From Orenia metallireducens (GTDB lineage Bacteria; Bacillota; Halanaerobiia; Halobacteroidales; Halobacteroidaceae): a DNA stretch of 64,000 nt. The translations under genes and the position numbers were made by a program. Position 1 is the stretch's first letter. Every line of letters begins with the position of its first letter. Under the pieces are notes generated by a model that worked only from the letters and a program-made list of their open reading frames with translations, was not told the origin of the DNA and did not search any database. This document shows, piece after piece, positions 17,916-26,459 of the stretch. The stretch covers positions 1 to 64,000 of the forward strand of contig NZ_PVNB01000013.1 of assembly GCF_003001995.1 (NCBI RefSeq). The letters run 5' to 3'.

Positions 17916-19280
17916 TTATTTAAAAAATAAATTCAAAGGTCTATAGTAACTGACATTTGCTACTAAATCTGCAGCTACCTGATAAGGCATCTGACCTTTA
18001 TCTACCATCTTCCCTATTACATTGGATAAAGTTCTTCTAAACATCTCATTTCTAGAGTCATAAGACATTAACTTTCTAGAATCTGATACCATTCCTGCAT
18101 GATTATTTAATAAATCAACGGTACCTACATATCTTAATTGCTCTTCCATCCCATAAGGGCTATCAGTTAACCACCAGGCAGACCCCAAGCTAATATTAGG
18201 AAAAGCACGAGAAATAGTTGCTACAGTAGACCAATGGGTTGATTCCATAGTATAAAGTACAATCTTTAGACTATTATCAAATTCATTGACAAAATATTTG
18301 AGATTTTCAGCTATCTCAATATTACTAGTAGAGATATCTCCTCCAACATCTGCACCTAAAGTTTCATATAAGCTATCACGATAATCTCTAACAGCACCAA
18401 TATGAAGCTGAGTTACCCAGTTACTTGCTTCATTCATCTTGCCAAATTTAACAAGCATAAATGCCTTATAATCTCTAATCTCCTCTTCACTCAACTCTTC
18501 ACCACTTAATGCTTTTTCATAAATATCACTAGCTCTACTTTCTTCTACAAAATAAGATATTGGCTCTACAATACCATGATCACTGGCTACACAGCCCATT
18601 TCTTCAAAAAAGTCATGAGACTTCTGTAAAGCAACTAACAATCCCTCAAAAGTATCAACTTTCTGCTCTGTTGCCTCTGCTAATTTTTCAACAGATTCCT
18701 TCCAGATTGCTTGATCAATATTCATAATCTTATCAGGTCGCCAGGTTGGTAAAATTTTAACCCCTTCAACCTCTTCTTTAGCTTGTTGATGCTCTTCTAG
18801 CTTAGAATAAGGCTCATCAGTTGTACACATAATCTGTACATTCATATCCTTTAATATCCTCTGTGGCTTCATATCATCATCTGCTAATCTAGCCTTGGTC
18901 TTCTCCCAAATCATCTCAGCAGTATGCTCAGAAATAACCTCTTCAATCCCAAATCTACGTTTCAAATCTAGGTGAATCCACTCATAAGTTGGATTTCCTG
19001 CAAATTCAGGAAAAACTTTGGCTAATGCCATCCATTTCTCCTTATTAGAAGCATCCCCAGTTATCTTATCTTCAGATACTCCTCTCTTTCTCATCAGCTC
19101 CCACACATAATGATCTGTTGCAGCTTCTACCTCCCAAATATCACTCCAACCCTCATTGTCTAAAATCTCTTTGACATCACCATGGTTATGGGCATCTAAG
19201 ATAGGTAGGTTCTTAACCTCCTCATAAAGCTTTTTAGCTGTTTCACTCTCTAATAAATAATTTTCATCTAAAAAAGCCAT
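17916..19280 (-). CDS. uxaC: Glucuronate/galacturonate isomerase
   Basis: The 454-residue amidohydrolase-fold enzyme interconverts D-galacturonate and D-tagaturonate (and glucuronate/fructuronate), first step of the isomerase pathway. Visible marks are LPILDAHNHGD (metal-binding His pair), CTTDEP, and SLGSAWWLTDSPYGME near the end. The start is placed at ATG 19280 after AGGAGGTAATTTA; an in-frame ATG eight codons upstream would overlap that ribosome-binding site. It follows uxaB after 43 bp and is the last gene of the isomerase-uxaB-uxaC unit. Confidence 0.95.
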   Translation of the reverse strand: MAFLDENYLLESETAKKLYEEVKNLPILDAHNHGDVKEILDNEGWSDIWEVEAATDHYVWELMRKRGVSEDKITGDASNKEKWMALAKVFPEFAGNPTYEWIHLDLKRRFGIEEVISEHTAEMIWEKTKARLADDDMKPQRILKDMNVQIMCTTDEPYSKLEEHQQAKEEVEGVKILPTWRPDKIMNIDQAIWKESVEKLAEATEQKVDTFEGLLVALQKSHDFFEEMGCVASDHGIVEPISYFVEESRASDIYEKALSGEELSEEEIRDYKAFMLVKFGKMNEASNWVTQLHIGAVRDYRDSLYETLGADVGGDISTSNIEIAENLKYFVNEFDNSLKIVLYTMESTHWSTVATISRAFPNISLGSAWWLTDSPYGMEEQLRYVGTVDLLNNHAGMVSDSRKLMSYDSRNEMFRRTLSNVIGKMVDKGQMPYQVAADLVANVSYYRPLNLFFK

Positions 19281-19323
19281 TAAATTACCTCCTGTTAAAA
19301 TCAATTTTATTTAATTATCTAAC

Positions 19324-20859
19324 TTATAGAAGTACTTTTAAACTATTGACCATCCCATTAGAGATAATCTGTAATAAGTAACTTTCAACCTGTTCCGTTA
19401 GATTAGCTAAGTCATTTAAATCTCTACCCCAGAAATCCTGATTAGCCAATACTCTCTTAACTAACCCTTCTAAATCAATCTCTTCTCCTTCATAGTCAGT
19501 CCATAGCTGACAGAAGAATTCTAGAGCTTCTTTATTATCTCTAATCAAATATTCCTTATCATCTCTTGTTGCTACCAATTTATTATCCCTAATCTCTGTA
19601 CCCTGATAAAAAGCAATCAATGCCGCTAAAGCAAAGACTAGCCTTTTTGGCAGTTCATCCTTGATTTCAATATACTTAACTAATGATGGTAAGACTCTAG
19701 TCTTAAACTTAGAAGTGGAATTCAAAGAGATATCCAGCCATTTATGATCAATATAAGGGTTCTTAAATCTATCAAAGATCTTATTAGCAAAGGACTCTAA
19801 CTCTTGCTCGTCAGCATCTAAGGTTGGAATGATATCCTCAAATACTGCTTGCTTGATAAACTCTCCCACTAATTCATCATTGACTGCATCCCTTACTAGA
19901 TCAATCCCTGCCAAATAAGAGACTGGTACAGTCGAAGTATGTGCCCCATTTAAGATTCTGACCTTTGTTGTTCGATAAGGTGTTAAGTCATCTACCCACT
20001 TTACATTTAAACCAACTTTATGGAAAGGTAACCTCTCCTTTAACTGTTCATCACCTTCTATTACCCATAAGTGGAATATCTCACCTGTATCTAAATTTTG
20101 ATCATGATATCCCAATTCTTCCTCTAACTCTTCAACCTCATTAAAAGGATAGCCTGTAACTATTCTATCTACCAATGTATTTAAGAAGTAGTTAGCCTCT
20201 TCTATCCAAGCTATAAACTCTTCTGGCAAATCCCAATCTTTAGCTAATTTAATGATAATCTCCTTAAGCTTATCACCATTACGGTCAATCAACTCTACTG
20301 GAATAATTACCATTCCTTTATCTTTAGCTCCATCAAAACATTCAAAGCGCCGATAAAGATAAGCTGCTAACTTAGCAGGATAAGACTTTGGAGGAGTATC
20401 AGTCAGCTTATCCTCTTGGTCATAGACAATTCCAGCCTCAGTGGTATTAGAGACTACAAACTCCATTTCAGGCTTTTCAGCAAGCTTTAGTACCTCTTCC
20501 CAGTCAGTATTAGCTTCTAGCCCTCTACTTATAGAAGATATAATCTCTTTTTGATTAATGACCTCTCCATCTTCTATACCCCTTAAATATAATGTATATA
20601 AAGAGTCTTGCTTATTTAGATTACTTACCCTTCCCTCTTTGATCGGTTGCACTACAACTGCTCTACCTTTAAAGACACCCTCTTTATTCATCTCATGGAA
20701 CATCCAATTGACAAAAGCCCGCAAGAAGTTTCCTTCACCAATCTGTAATACCCTCTCAGAATAATTTAAAACTTCTGCTGAATAATCAGCAATTTCAGTT
20801 CCCAACAACTCTTCTTCTAATAGCTTCTTATCTAACATAGGTAAAGCTGTATCAATCAT
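19324..20859 (-). CDS. uxaB: Tagaturonate reductase (altronate oxidoreductase)
   Basis: The 511-residue member of the mannitol dehydrogenase family reduces tagaturonate to altronate with NADH. The N-terminal nucleotide-binding region contains RVLQIGEGNFLRAFVNW and the C-terminal domain the catalytic KVRILNGAHTSTVPVSYLAG, with Lys and the NGAH motif. Length and motifs match UxaB rather than UxuB. ATG follows AAAGGAGGAG. Upstream by 70 bp is a sugar isomerase; downstream is uxaC. Confidence 0.94.
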   Translation of the reverse strand: MIDTALPMLDKKLLEEELLGTEIADYSAEVLNYSERVLQIGEGNFLRAFVNWMFHEMNKEGVFKGRAVVVQPIKEGRVSNLNKQDSLYTLYLRGIEDGEVINQKEIISSISRGLEANTDWEEVLKLAEKPEMEFVVSNTTEAGIVYDQEDKLTDTPPKSYPAKLAAYLYRRFECFDGAKDKGMVIIPVELIDRNGDKLKEIIIKLAKDWDLPEEFIAWIEEANYFLNTLVDRIVTGYPFNEVEELEEELGYHDQNLDTGEIFHLWVIEGDEQLKERLPFHKVGLNVKWVDDLTPYRTTKVRILNGAHTSTVPVSYLAGIDLVRDAVNDELVGEFIKQAVFEDIIPTLDADEQELESFANKIFDRFKNPYIDHKWLDISLNSTSKFKTRVLPSLVKYIEIKDELPKRLVFALAALIAFYQGTEIRDNKLVATRDDKEYLIRDNKEALEFFCQLWTDYEGEEIDLEGLVKRVLANQDFWGRDLNDLANLTEQVESYLLQIISNGMVNSLKVLL

Positions 20860-20929
20860 CGTACTCCTCCTTTAATTCAAAATTTATTAAAGTTTTAGTA
20901 TTATAAACAAGCATCATCGATTAGTAAGA

Positions 20930-21724
20930 CTATTTATTTAGTAGTTTATTTAAAATTTCAAAATCAATCTTAGTCTTTTCTATCCGTGGCTTGCAATGAG
21001 TTTCAATTGAGATATTACCCTGGTAGCCATCAGCTTTTAAGGCCTCTATCTGCCCAGCCCAATCTATCTCGCCTTCATCAATAGTGCAGCATTCATATCC
21101 TCCATCTACCCTTTTAGCATCCTTAAAATGTACATTTCCTACATAATCTTTAAGTAGCTCATACTCGTCAGGATAAGGAATTACATCTGTTCGAATTGAA
21201 TTACCAGGGTCCCAATTAAGCTTAAAATTAGGACTGTTAACCCCTTCTAATATCCTTAAAGTATTCTCTGCTGTATCAGCCCACCAACCAGGTTCATTTT
21301 CCAACAAAATTTCAAAGCCCTCTTCTTGGGCACGATCAACTAACTCTTTGATATACTTAATTACTAGCTCCATATCTTCTGGGTTATCCTTCTGTTCATC
21401 TCTTTTGATTCCAAAGATAACAATCTTATTTACTCCTAATCGCTTCCCTAAGCTAAGAGTCTTCTCTAAAAGTTCACCTTTATGAAGCTCTAGTTGAGAG
21501 TCATGTAAAGAGACTTTAAATATACCAGGTGATAAAGCAGTGATATTAGCATCATATTCAGCAATCAAAGTCTCTACCTGCTTTAGCTCTTCTTCTGACA
21601 AATTGGGAACTCTCTTCTCTCCAATCCTTCTTAGCTCATAATCCTTAATGCCCAACTCTCTTCCAACTTGAAAGGCCTTTTCTAAATCTCTACTGATTTC
21701 ATCTGTAACAACTCCAATTTGCAC
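20930..21724 (-). CDS. Sugar phosphate isomerase/epimerase, xylose isomerase-like TIM barrel
   Basis: The 264-residue protein belongs to the AP endonuclease 2-like family. Metal ligands are visible in LLENEPGWW (Glu), NWDPGN (Asp), NVHFKDAKR (His) and SIETHCKP (Glu). A GTG start follows AAAAGGAGG. It heads the unit with uxaB and uxaC, just after a terminator-like hairpin, so it probably acts on a sugar acid of this route, for example an epimer or phosphorylated ketose. The actual substrate is not readable from sequence. Confidence 0.85.
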   Translation of the reverse strand: MQIGVVTDEISRDLEKAFQVGRELGIKDYELRRIGEKRVPNLSEEELKQVETLIAEYDANITALSPGIFKVSLHDSQLELHKGELLEKTLSLGKRLGVNKIVIFGIKRDEQKDNPEDMELVIKYIKELVDRAQEEGFEILLENEPGWWADTAENTLRILEGVNSPNFKLNWDPGNSIRTDVIPYPDEYELLKDYVGNVHFKDAKRVDGGYECCTIDEGEIDWAGQIEALKADGYQGNISIETHCKPRIEKTKIDFEILNKLLNK

Positions 21725-21825
21725 CTCTATACCTCCTTTTAGCTATTATCAAATGTTGCTTTTATCAATTAAACTCAACTGATAAATCATCTATAATTAA
21801 CTTAACTATTAAAATTATTTACAAG

Positions 21826-21887
21826 AGAAAAAGGGGCTATAACTCTATTTTGATATCATCTGCTAGATATTATTAATTATACCCCTT
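21826..21887 (-). terminator. Terminator after the ene-reductase gene
   Basis: AAGGGG-TATAA (21876-21887 read on the minus strand) pairs with TTATAgCCCCTT (21831-21842), followed by TTTCTCTT. The loop is long (~33 nt). It lies downstream of the gene ending at 21911. Confidence 0.5.
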
Positions 21888-21910
21888 CACAATAATCCAA
21901 TCTTCTCTAC

Positions 21911-23242
21911 CTATTTGGCAAGTCCATCTAAATTCTCTATCATTAACTTTCTATAAATCGCCAAATATATCTCCTGGTCTCTAATCACACAACCTGAATT
22001 CATCTTTGCCGCCTTTAATTCTGCACACTTGCTGCAAGAAATACATACCTTTTGAGGATCTAATCCATTATTATAGAGGATATCATAAGCAAAATCAGGA
22101 TAAGCAAAAGCCTGGCGACCAAATCCAACTAGTGTTGTCCAGCCCTCTTTAATCATTCCTGCCGCTATATTAGGAGCAAATTGCCTTAGCCAAGTAAAGC
22201 CAGTTCCTACTACTACACCATCTTTAAGCTCTTGTTGAATTACTTTAGTCAGATATAATAGCCTATAAACACCCTGTAGAGGGTGCTCTGGTGGTTTTGG
22301 CTTTCCTTGATCATAGGGTCTATTAACATAAGGCTTTAGATATGGGGTGCTTGCTGTAATATTAAATAATTTAACACCCATCTCTTCTAACTCTTTGACC
22401 AATCGCTTTGGTTCACTTAAATCCATCTCACCGTTCTTATCAGTAGCCCAACCATAAGGATAAGGGATAGCATCATAGATATTTAATCTAATGGCTAAAT
22501 CTATATCAACCTCTGCTTTAACCTCTCTGATAACCTCTTTAAGAAAACGAGTTCTACTTTCGTAATCTCCACCATATTTACCATCTCTAGTATGGGCTGC
22601 TAGCATTTCAGATAATAAATATCTATGGCATGCTTTGATATCTACTGCATCAAAACCAGCTTTTTTTGCCAATTTAGCAGAATTAACATAATCCTTCTTT
22701 AATTCTTCAAGCTGTTGATCACTCATAATTTGGAAATCGTTTTCCCCCGAAGAAACTGGATCCAGAATTTCATCCTCAAATATAATATTCTTATTATCAC
22801 CAAACCTCCCTGAATGGGTCAACTGTGCCACCAAATAAGGGTTAAAATCTGCTGAATACTTCTGATGTGCCTCTCTTCTAATTAAATCTATTAACTGGAT
22901 AAAAGAGTCTATATTCTCTTCATTCATAAATAACTGTTTTGAGTTAGCTCTACCACTCTCATTGACAGCTATTGCTTCAAGCCAGATTAATCCAGCTCCA
23001 CCTGTAGCAAATCTTTTATACCTTCTTTTAGTCAATTCACTAGGAGTACCATCACTATTAGCATCAGCCCCCTCCATTGGGTGAACTACTAAGCTATTAG
23101 GTATAATAGAGCCTTTATCTAAAACAACTCTATTTTTTAAGATATCAATCTCTTTAGAAATAGGAAGATCTAAATTGAATTTTTCTATATCCTCCCTTAA
23201 TTCTTCCAAAGAGCTATAGTTAAATCTATACCCTTTGCTCAT
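21911..23242 (-). CDS. NADH:flavin oxidoreductase / Old Yellow Enzyme family with Fe-S cysteines
   Basis: The 443-residue FMN-binding TIM barrel shows VVHPMEGADANSDG, LVAQLTHSGRFGD, GFDAVDIKACHRYLLSEMLA and AHTRDGKYGG, typical of this family. The end carries CISCSKC and, later, SGCVIRD, a cluster like the 4Fe-4S ligands of 2,4-dienoyl-CoA reductase, but the FAD/NAD domain of that enzyme is absent. It may reduce an activated C=C bond, conceivably in an unsaturated uronate product; this is inference. Neighbours are a Gfo/Idh oxidoreductase 20 bp upstream and the sugar importer. A LacI-like operator lies inside the gene. Confidence 0.87.
   Translation of the reverse strand: MSKGYRFNYSSLEELREDIEKFNLDLPISKEIDILKNRVVLDKGSIIPNSLVVHPMEGADANSDGTPSELTKRRYKRFATGGAGLIWLEAIAVNESGRANSKQLFMNEENIDSFIQLIDLIRREAHQKYSADFNPYLVAQLTHSGRFGDNKNIIFEDEILDPVSSGENDFQIMSDQQLEELKKDYVNSAKLAKKAGFDAVDIKACHRYLLSEMLAAHTRDGKYGGDYESRTRFLKEVIREVKAEVDIDLAIRLNIYDAIPYPYGWATDKNGEMDLSEPKRLVKELEEMGVKLFNITASTPYLKPYVNRPYDQGKPKPPEHPLQGVYRLLYLTKVIQQELKDGVVVGTGFTWLRQFAPNIAAGMIKEGWTTLVGFGRQAFAYPDFAYDILYNNGLDPQKVCISCSKCAELKAAKMNSGCVIRDQEIYLAIYRKLMIENLDGLAK
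22732..22745. promoter_or_regulatory. Intragenic LacI-type operator candidate
   Basis: GGAAATCGTTTTCC differs by one base from the GGAAATTGTTTTCC sites upstream of the sugar-binding protein (28256-28269 and 28446-28459). It lies within the coding sequence of the Old Yellow Enzyme-type gene. It could be a roadblock site or chance. Confidence 0.4.
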
Positions 23243-23262
23243 ATTATCAAATCCTTTCTTAT

Positions 23263-24486
23263 CTACTTAAATGGGTTAAACCCCTTATAGTCTTCTACAT
23301 TCACCCATTCAGTCTTCTCAGCCCAATCTATATCCAAATCAGAAAATAGTTTGCGTTCTTCAAAGGCCTGATCTATCATCTCATCTATACCCTCTAAAAC
23401 ACTTTGGAACTCACCATCATCATTTGTAAACTCTTCTACACAACCTGTAGGAATAGCTTTGATCTTTTTGGCAGAGTCATAAGCCCCATTTATTGCTACT
23501 ACAAAATTTCTAGTATTTGTAGGGGTTGAATAAAGCTCTTCAATCTCACCTTTATGCTTTTTAGCAGCAATTCTAAAGACCTCTTCTTTAGGAAGAATTC
23601 CTTCATTATCAAACTCTATTACTTCACCATTATCCAAAGAAATCTTAGTAGTCTCATCAAAATACCAAGCAACCTTTCCTTTACTACCTACTATCTCAAT
23701 ATAAGGATCACGCCTTACTTTAGGAACATGAGTTACATAAAAGTATATTTTAGTACCAGCCTCAGTCTCTACTTCCATACAAGAATTGTCATCTGCTTCT
23801 ATATAAGTATGTGCTCTATATAGCTCTGCTCTTACTCTCTTTGGCTTAGCTGATTGATTCATACTCTCTCCAGCCAAAAATAGCATATTGTTTAAATAAT
23901 GGGCAAAGGCATTATGCATTGGTCCATCTAAGATTATTTTGCCATTATGAATACTCTTACCAGCCCAATCATTACGAGTATAGTAGGACTTATATCTTGG
24001 CCAAAATCCCTTGCAGGCTATCTCTTTAATCTCACCTAACTTGCCATCAAGAATATACTTTTTGATCTTTCTGATTGTATGGGAATGAATAAATTGAAAA
24101 CCAATAGAACAGAACTTACCTGTCTCTTTTTCTGCTTTTATAATCTCATCTACCTCTTCTACAGTAGGTGCAGGTGGTTTTTCTAATAAGACATTATATC
24201 CTGCTTTCATCCCTTTAATAGCCATTTCTGCGTGACTAGCAATAGAGACTGGAAGTCCAATAACATCAACACACCCATTTCCTTCTTGAAGCAATTGCTC
24301 ATATGAGCCAAATATCTTTATCCCTTCATTTCTCAGCTCTCTTACTCGATCAGCATTATTGACTTGATCTGTAACGACTACAGCCGTTAATTTAACAAGC
24401 CCCTCTTTTTCTATCTTTTTGATATTCTTTATATAGTTATTAGCAAAGTTTCTAACTCCTACTACAGCAAATCCTACTTTTGACAT
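23263..24486 (-). CDS. Gfo/Idh/MocA family oxidoreductase
   Basis: The 407-residue protein starts with a Rossmann fold (VGFAVVGVRNFANNYIKNI) and carries LLEKPPAPTVEEVDEI, the EKP motif whose Lys is catalytic in the family. The C-terminal part (GPMHNAFAHYLNNMLFL) fits the substrate-binding domain. It is co-directional with the ABC permeases and separated from the ene-reductase by 20 bp, so the two probably act in sequence on the imported sugar. Substrate unknown; it is only distantly similar to the other family member at 15530-16786. Confidence 0.87.
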   Translation of the reverse strand: MSKVGFAVVGVRNFANNYIKNIKKIEKEGLVKLTAVVVTDQVNNADRVRELRNEGIKIFGSYEQLLQEGNGCVDVIGLPVSIASHAEMAIKGMKAGYNVLLEKPPAPTVEEVDEIIKAEKETGKFCSIGFQFIHSHTIRKIKKYILDGKLGEIKEIACKGFWPRYKSYYTRNDWAGKSIHNGKIILDGPMHNAFAHYLNNMLFLAGESMNQSAKPKRVRAELYRAHTYIEADDNSCMEVETEAGTKIYFYVTHVPKVRRDPYIEIVGSKGKVAWYFDETTKISLDNGEVIEFDNEGILPKEEVFRIAAKKHKGEIEELYSTPTNTRNFVVAINGAYDSAKKIKAIPTGCVEEFTNDDGEFQSVLEGIDEMIDQAFEERKLFSDLDIDWAEKTEWVNVEDYKGFNPFK

Positions 24487-24557
24487 AAACTAACCCTCCT
24501 TAAAATCAATCAATTAATTCTAAAGACAAAGATTAAACATAATGTTAATTTTAAAAT

Positions 24558-25406
24558 CTATCCTTTCAATCCAGAAGATGCTGCACCTTCAACTAAATGC
24601 TTCTGTAAGAAGATAAAGATTATAAAGGTTGGCAAGATAGACAATACTGTCATAGCAAACATAGCTCCCCAGTTGGTAACTGCATTTGGATCAGAGAACA
24701 TCTTCAAAGCTATTGATACTGGATATTTCTTGACATCTTGTAAGTAAAGTAATGGTGTCATAAAATCATTCCATGACCAGTAAAATCTAAAGATTCCTGC
24801 TGTAACTAGTACAGGTTTTAAATTAGGTAAGATAATTCTAAAGAAGATTTGAAATTGGTTACAGCCATCTATCTTTGCTGCTTCATCTAGCTCTTTAGGA
24901 ATACCTCTCATAAACTGTACCATTAAGAATGTAAAGAAAGGTACTGGAAGCATCTGTGGAAGTATTACTGGTAAATATGAACCTACCCAACCCCACTTAT
25001 TAAACATGATATATTGTGGAATTCTTAGTACCTGCATCGGTAGCAATACTGTAGCTATCATTATAGCAAACAGAATCTTCTGCCCTACAAATTTTGTTCT
25101 TGTAAAGCCATAAGCTGAAAATGATGCTAGAAGAAGCTGTCCAGCTGTAGCTGTTCCAGCAATAAAGAAAGAGTTTTTAAAGAAGGTAGCAAAAGAAATC
25201 CCTCCAAAGCCTCTCCATCCTTCTACAAAATTACTGAAATTTAATCCATCTGGAATTAATGTTGCAGTTAGGGCATTACCCGATGATTTTAATGAGCCTG
25301 CTAACATCCAAAGAAGAGGATAAATCATTATAAAACAGAATACCCCAACAAATAATTGAAATAATATTGCCTCTAATTTCTCTTTTTGACTAAAAGAAAG
25401 TTTCAT
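24558..25406 (-). CDS. Sugar ABC transporter permease, MalG/LplC type
   Basis: The 282-residue membrane protein has about six hydrophobic helices and the EAA loop DEAAKIDGCNQFQIFFRIILP, which contacts the ATPase. It is the second permease of a CUT1 carbohydrate importer, 3 bp downstream of the first. The importer probably takes up oligogalacturonides, given the surrounding genes. Confidence 0.93.
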   Translation of the reverse strand: MKLSFSQKEKLEAILFQLFVGVFCFIMIYPLLWMLAGSLKSSGNALTATLIPDGLNFSNFVEGWRGFGGISFATFFKNSFFIAGTATAGQLLLASFSAYGFTRTKFVGQKILFAIMIATVLLPMQVLRIPQYIMFNKWGWVGSYLPVILPQMLPVPFFTFLMVQFMRGIPKELDEAAKIDGCNQFQIFFRIILPNLKPVLVTAGIFRFYWSWNDFMTPLLYLQDVKKYPVSIALKMFSDPNAVTNWGAMFAMTVLSILPTFIIFIFLQKHLVEGAASSGLKG

Positions 25407-25409
25407 TGA

Positions 25410-26360
25410 CTAGTCTCCTTTCGTTTCATAGTAAACCCACTTATTAGATGTTTTAAAGATAATAACTGTAGCTAAAGTTAATATAATTAATATTATCCAA
25501 GCCAAAGCCGATCCATAGCCTAAGTGACCATAACCAATACCCTTTTGGAATAAATACATAGCATATACTAATGTACTATTTAAAGGTCCACCTTTAGTAA
25601 TAACATATGCTTGGGTAAAGACCATAAACATCTTAACCATTTGCATAAGCAAATTAAAGAATATAACAGGAGTCAATAAAGGAATTGTCACCTGAGTGAA
25701 TTGTTGCCATTTGTTAGCCCCATCAATCTTAGCAGCTTCATAAAGACTTTGAGGAATCTGCTTTAAACCAGCTAAAAAGATTATCATTGGAGAACCAAAC
25801 TGCCATGCTGCCAGAATAATCAAGGTCCAAATCGCTGTATCTGGATGACCTATCCAGGATATACGTTCATTCATCAGCCCTAATGCTATTAAAATATCAT
25901 TAAAAGCTCCCTCTGATGCAAATAATTGTCTCCAGACTACAGAGATAGCTACACTACCTCCCAAGATAGAAGGAACATAATAAGCCGCTCTATAAAAATT
26001 AGTCATTGGTCTTGTCTTTCTAAATACCATTGCTAAAGCCAATGCACAAGTAAGCCTTAAGGGGACAGCAAAGATTACATAATAAAAGGTAACTTTTAGT
26101 GATGTCCAAAACTTTTCATCTGATGTAAAGATAGTTATATAATTTTTTAACCCAATCCAGTGTGGAGTTCCTACTATATTATATTTAGTAAAAGAGTAAT
26201 ATAATGAACTCAATACTGGATATAAAATGAATGCTAGAAAGCCAATCAGCCAAGGAAGAATAAAGGTATAACCTATTAAATTCTCTTTTAACCACTTCTT
26301 CCTATCCATTCCAGTATCTAGTGAAGTAACAGTACTCAGTGCCTCAAACTTATTTTTCAA
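25410..26360 (-). CDS. Sugar ABC transporter permease, MalF/LplB type
   Basis: The 316-residue permease has six predicted membrane helices starting at about residue 30 (LIGYTFILPWLIGFLAFILY) and the EAA loop YEAAKIDGANKWQQFTQVTIP. It follows the binding-protein gene after a 42-bp perfect palindrome. No ATP-binding subunit is encoded nearby, so a shared MsmX-like ATPase elsewhere is likely. Confidence 0.93.
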   Translation of the reverse strand: MKNKFEALSTVTSLDTGMDRKKWLKENLIGYTFILPWLIGFLAFILYPVLSSLYYSFTKYNIVGTPHWIGLKNYITIFTSDEKFWTSLKVTFYYVIFAVPLRLTCALALAMVFRKTRPMTNFYRAAYYVPSILGGSVAISVVWRQLFASEGAFNDILIALGLMNERISWIGHPDTAIWTLIILAAWQFGSPMIIFLAGLKQIPQSLYEAAKIDGANKWQQFTQVTIPLLTPVIFFNLLMQMVKMFMVFTQAYVITKGGPLNSTLVYAMYLFQKGIGYGHLGYGSALAWIILIILTLATVIIFKTSNKWVYYETKGD

Positions 26361-26387
26361 TTATTTCCCCTCCTTGAATCAATAATC

Positions 26388-26429
26388 AATTCCATAAGCT
26401 AGTATTTTAAAATACTAGCTTATGGAATT
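26388..26429 (-). terminator. Perfect 42-bp palindrome between binding-protein and permease genes
   Basis: AATTCCATAAGCTAGTATTT and its exact complement meet without spacer. In this position it probably stabilises the 3' end of the binding-protein mRNA or ends most transcripts, giving more binding protein than permease, as in many ABC operons. No T-run follows. Confidence 0.6.
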
Positions 26430-26459
26430 TAATTTAAAAATAATTTCTAAAGTATATTA

